The notes under the pieces were generated by a model, which saw nothing but the letters and a program-made list of their open reading frames with translations, was not told the DNA's origin and made no database searches. A DNA stretch of 64,000 nucleotides from contig NZ_JAKLJA010000001.1 in assembly GCF_022213065.1 (NCBI RefSeq), positions 1 through 64,000 of the forward strand, written 5' to 3'. The position numbers and the translations under genes are program-made. This document shows, piece after piece, positions 63,268-64,000 of the stretch. Positions within the stretch are counted from its first letter, which is position 1. Each line of letters opens with the position of its first letter. This DNA comes from Paraburkholderia tagetis. GTDB taxonomy: Bacteria; Pseudomonadota; Gammaproteobacteria; Burkholderiales; Burkholderiaceae.

Positions 63268-64000
63268 ATGTCCCTCGGCATTTCTCGCAACGCTGATTGC
63301 AGCAAGGGGCGTGCGTTCACGCGCGCGATGATCAACCTCGGCGCCTGTGCGCTCGCGCTGCTCGCCGCGACGCCGTCCGCGTTCGCTGACGTGCTGCCGG
63401 TGGGCGTGGAGTTGCCGCTCACGGGTTCGATGGCGCGCGCGGGCAATGCGCAACTCGAAGGCATCAAGGTGGCCGCCGACATGTTCAATCGTGGCAACGG
63501 CGGTGGCAACGGCGGTGGCAACGGCGGCGGCAACGGCAAGCACAAGGTCGCGCTCACCGTGATCGACGACGAAGCGCAGCCGGCCAAGGCCGTCTCCGCC
63601 GTCGAGAAACTCGCCTCGCAGGGCGTGCTCGCGATTACCGGCGGCTACGGCTCGAATTCGGTGAGCCCGGCCTCGGAGGCCGCCGACAAAGCCGGCCTTG
63701 TCTACATCACCTCTGGCGCGGTGGACAGCGCGATGACTTCGCGCGGCCTCAAGCACTTCTTCCGCATCGGACCCGCATCGGGTTATTCGAAGGCCGTGGT
63801 GGGGCAGCTCGATGCCATGGGCGTGAAGTCGGTGTCGATCGTCGTTTCGACGAAGCAGGCGCCCACCGACCTGAGCAACGACGTCTCCACGAAACTGCGC
63901 GCGCAGGGCGTGACGGTGACCGTGCACGCGTTCGAGCCCACCATGACGGACTTCAAGCCGCTCGTGAACAAGATCCGCCTGCAGGACAAGCCCGAAGTCA
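63268..64000 (+). CDS. LivK-like substrate-binding protein, copy 2 (partial, runs off the window)
   Basis: An open frame from ATG 63268 to the window end, about 244 codons. Signal peptide: AMINLGACALALLAATPSAFA (about residues 21-41). The mature part parallels copy 1 (VLPVGVELPLTGSMARAGNAQLEGIKVAADMFNRGN, then PASEAADKAGLVYITSGAVDSAMTSRGLKHFFRIGPASGYS). It differs by a Gly/Asn repeat, GNGGGNGGGNGGGNG, inserted where copy 1 has RRHPQDK. Tandem genes of this kind often precede livHMGF, so permease genes may follow outside. Partial sequence only. Confidence 0.85.
   Translation, partial: MSLGISRNADCSKGRAFTRAMINLGACALALLAATPSAFADVLPVGVELPLTGSMARAGNAQLEGIKVAADMFNRGNGGGNGGGNGGGNGKHKVALTVIDDEAQPAKAVSAVEKLASQGVLAITGGYGSNSVSPASEAADKAGLVYITSGAVDSAMTSRGLKHFFRIGPASGYSKAVVGQLDAMGVKSVSIVVSTKQAPTDLSNDVSTKLRAQGVTVTVHAFEPTMTDFKPLVNKIRLQDKPEV
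63493..63537 (+). repeat. In-frame 12-bp tandem repeat (GGCAACGGCGGT)
   Basis: GGCAACGGCGGT occurs at 63493, 63505 and 63517 (last with GGC for GGT), with a partial fourth unit ending at 63537. Each unit adds Gly-Asn-Gly-Gly to the second LivK-like protein, so copy number changes keep the frame. Confidence 0.85.

Overview
The window looks like the replication-origin region of a secondary chromosome (chromid) or megaplasmid from a Burkholderiaceae bacterium of the Burkholderia/Paraburkholderia/Caballeronia kind. Evidence: high GC, protein sequences typical of that group, a RepB-type initiator with an iteron field, a parAB locus with an array of palindromic candidate parS sites, and an rRNA-operon promoter at the left edge. 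The genus is inferred from general resemblance; no database search was run.

Layout. 1-4.4 kb: an rrn promoter and leader firing leftward out of the window, a small secreted protein, a truncated MFS pseudogene, a DOPA-dioxygenase-like protein, and ilvA preceded by an Ile-codon leader peptide and an attenuator-type terminator. 4.6-10.3 kb: the replicon core, parB-parA, six copies of a palindromic site, rep, a large operator-like inverted repeat, and about 20 iterons of 17 bp. 10.3-11.9 kb: no convincing gene, but two large inverted repeats. 11.9-21.4 kb: a Rap1a-like protein, two orphan or semi-orphan ABC binding proteins, a Tat-exported purple acid phosphatase, an HPP-CBS membrane protein, and an MFS transporter with a TctD/TctE-like two-component system. 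21.7-26.8 kb: a glycerol locus, glpR then glpD-glpK-glpF, with GlpR-like operators. 26.8-29.4 kb: a cation exchanger behind a yybP-ykoY (Mn2+) riboswitch, and glyA.

29.5-41 kb: catabolic and transport genes. These are a GlxA-type regulator, NCS1 permease and SDR; AraC and GntR regulators; and an FAD oxidase-MFS-DapA family-ALDH operon whose three enzyme classes match a hydroxyproline-type route. 41.2-42.6 kb: an orphan ugpB. 42.7-53.9 kb: acyl-CoA metabolism (two acyl-CoA dehydrogenases, alpha-methylacyl-CoA racemase, CoA ligase, thiolase, HSD10-like SDR, a degenerate enoyl-CoA hydratase start, LysR and IclR regulators) with an orphan 53-aa peptide gene inside. 53.9-59.9 kb: an asparagine/aspartate cassette (secreted asparaginase, MFS carrier, LysR, aspartase, YbaK-type deacylase) flanked on both sides by gene remnants. 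60.1-64 kb: a short acyl-CoA dehydrogenase-like protein and two paralogous LivK-type binding proteins, the second cut by the window end.

Two copies of a ~0.55-kb element with ~115-bp terminal inverted repeats lie at 34.8 and 48.4 kb in opposite orientations. The most interesting non-genic signals are the Mn riboswitch, the ilvA leader, the iteron and palindrome fields, these elements, and a promoter motif shared by the two asparagine-cassette transcription units. No CRISPR array, tRNA gene, prophage or intact transposase was recognised.
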